This document shows, piece by piece, positions 5,880 through 6,970 of a DNA stretch of 6,970 nt (position 1 is its first letter; every line of letters starts with the position of its first letter). The notes under the pieces were generated by a model that ran no database searches, was not told the origin of the DNA, and worked only from the letters and a program-made list of their open reading frames with translations. The translations under genes and the position numbers were made by a program. The DNA is from Rhodospirillales bacterium (GTDB lineage Bacteria > Pseudomonadota > Alphaproteobacteria > Rhodospirillales > Casp-alpha2). The stretch is from the NCBI GenBank assembly GCA_030727885.1, contig JANRAT010000112.1:1-6970 (forward strand), given 5' to 3'.

Positions 5880-6970
5880 TCAGTTCAGCGCTTCTTTGGC
5901 CTTGATGCCCATCCTGCGCATGATCACCCACTGCTGAAGGATCGACAGCGTGTTGTTCCAGGCCCAGTAAATCACCAGACCGGCCGGGAACTTGGCCAGC
6001 AAGAAGGTGAAGAAGATCGGCATGAACAGGAATATTTTTGCCTGTATCGGATCGGCCGGCTGCGGGTTCAACCGCTGCTGGATGAACATCGACACGCCCA
6101 TGATCAGCGGCCAGATACCGATCATCAGCATTTCCGGCGGCGTGAACGGGATCAGCCCGAACAGATTGAAGATGGTCGTCGGATCCGGTGCCGACAAATC
6201 CTGGATCCAGCCGAAGAACGGGGCCTGACGCATTTCGATGGTGACGAACAGCACCTTGTAGAGCGAGAAGAACACCGGAATCTGCAACAGGATCGGCAGG
6301 CAGCCGGAAGCCGGATTGACCTTTTCGCGCTTGTACAGCGACATCATTTCCTGGTTCAGCTTGACCTTGTCGTCGGCAAATCGTTCACGCAGCTTGACCA
6401 TCTGCGGCTGCAACTTCTTCATCTTGCTCATCGACGTATAGGATTTGTTGGCGAGCGGGAAGAACAGGATCTTGATGGCAACCGTCAGCAGCAGGATCGA
6501 AACCCCGAGATTGCCGACCAGGGCGTGAATCCACAAAAGCGCCAGGAAGATCGGTTTGGTCAGGAAGTAGAACCAGCCAAAATCGATCGCCAGATCAAAA
6601 TTGATGATGCCGAATTTTTCGGCGTAGTTGTCGAGCAGGTTGACTTCCTTGGCACCGGCAAACATATGGCTTTTGGTGGAGCCGCTGCCGCCTGCCGGGA
6701 TCACCACGGGGGCGCCCAGATAATCGGCCTGATAGACGTCGACGACGCCTTCCTTGCGATGCAGGAAGCGGGTCTGCACTTTTTCGGCCTGATTGGGAAT
6801 CAGGGTCGCCAGCCAATATTTGTCGGTGATGCCGACCCAGCCGCCGGTGCTTTCGGCGCTATCGCCGGCCGGCTCTTCCTGCAGGTCCGTGTATTTGATT
6901 TCCTTCAGTTTGCCGTCGACGACGCCGAGCAGGCCTTCATGCAGGATATAGAAATTGGTCGTATGCGGGG
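5880..6970 (-). CDS. yidC: Membrane protein insertase YidC, C-terminal part (5' partial)
   Basis: YidC inserts and folds inner-membrane proteins, alone or with SecYEG. The frame is open to the right edge, giving 362 codons; the start and first membrane helix lie outside. The segment at about 6780-6968 is the end of the periplasmic domain (FYILHEGLLGVVDGKLKEI and GGWVGITDKYWLATLIP). The conserved 60KD_IMP core follows: a helix near 6516-6575 (WFYFLTKPIFLALLWIHALV), the groove helix with IKILFFPL, the cytoplasmic hairpin SYTSMSKMKKLQPQM to QEMMSLYKREKVNP, then GCLPILLQIPVFFSLY, and final helices around GIWPLIMGVSMFIQQRLNP and FPAGLVIYWAWNN. Lys at nt 6471-6473 stands where E. coli YidC has groove Arg366. 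Compared with E. coli there is an extra stretch of roughly 20 residues after DLSAPDP. To my knowledge both are usual in alphaproteobacteria. It ends KAKEALN, a short tail. It is the upstream gene of a run with engB and argB. Confidence 0.96.
   Translation of the reverse strand, partial: PHTTNFYILHEGLLGVVDGKLKEIKYTDLQEEPAGDSAESTGGWVGITDKYWLATLIPNQAEKVQTRFLHRKEGVVDVYQADYLGAPVVIPAGGSGSTKSHMFAGAKEVNLLDNYAEKFGIINFDLAIDFGWFYFLTKPIFLALLWIHALVGNLGVSILLLTVAIKILFFPLANKSYTSMSKMKKLQPQMVKLRERFADDKVKLNQEMMSLYKREKVNPASGCLPILLQIPVFFSLYKVLFVTIEMRQAPFFGWIQDLSAPDPTTIFNLFGLIPFTPPEMLMIGIWPLIMGVSMFIQQRLNPQPADPIQAKIFLFMPIFFTFLLAKFPAGLVIYWAWNNTLSILQQWVIMRRMGIKAKEALN

Noticed and set aside
5860..5931. Upstream ATG at 5931 as the engB start
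   Set aside because: It would overlap the yidC coding end and adds 24 residues without similarity to the family; a good ribosome site supports ATG 5859.

Overview
The window looks like chromosomal DNA from an alphaproteobacterium, most likely of the Rhodospirillales or a related order. This is inferred from moderate-to-high GC content, a yidC-engB-argB gene run, and two DUF2336 (COG5330-type) proteins, a family I associate mainly with alphaproteobacteria. I cannot assign a genus. Coding density is very high. No RNA genes, insertion sequences, CRISPR arrays or integration scars are visible.

Left half, plus strand (about 1-4241): a signalling-type cluster. It opens with a multidomain sensor diguanylate cyclase cut by the left edge. 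It has the end of one PAS domain, a full PAS domain, a GAF-like region and a GGDEF domain. Its reading frame is broken near 650-660, so it appears as two ORFs (2-667 and 678-1577), although the domain architecture reads straight through the break. Two homologous DUF2336 proteins follow in tandem (1632-2909 and 2988-4241). Both start with HEAT-like helical repeats of 26-residue period. The common strand and the 54- and 78-base gaps suggest one signalling locus, but the function of DUF2336 is not evident from the sequence.

Right half, minus strand (6970 down to 4249): a housekeeping run in the order yidC (membrane protein insertase, 5' end outside the window), engB/yihA (ribosome-biogenesis GTPase) and argB (acetylglutamate kinase, second step of arginine synthesis). 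yidC and engB are 20 bases apart, with a good ribosome binding site before engB. engB and argB are 57 bases apart. This is probably one operon transcribed leftward.

The two blocks converge. The second DUF2336 gene and argB end tail to tail only 7 bases apart, with no terminator hairpin that I could find. Every gap between genes is under 80 bases. The most noteworthy points are the frameshifted cyclase, which may be a real lesion or a sequence error, and the tandem DUF2336 pair beside it.
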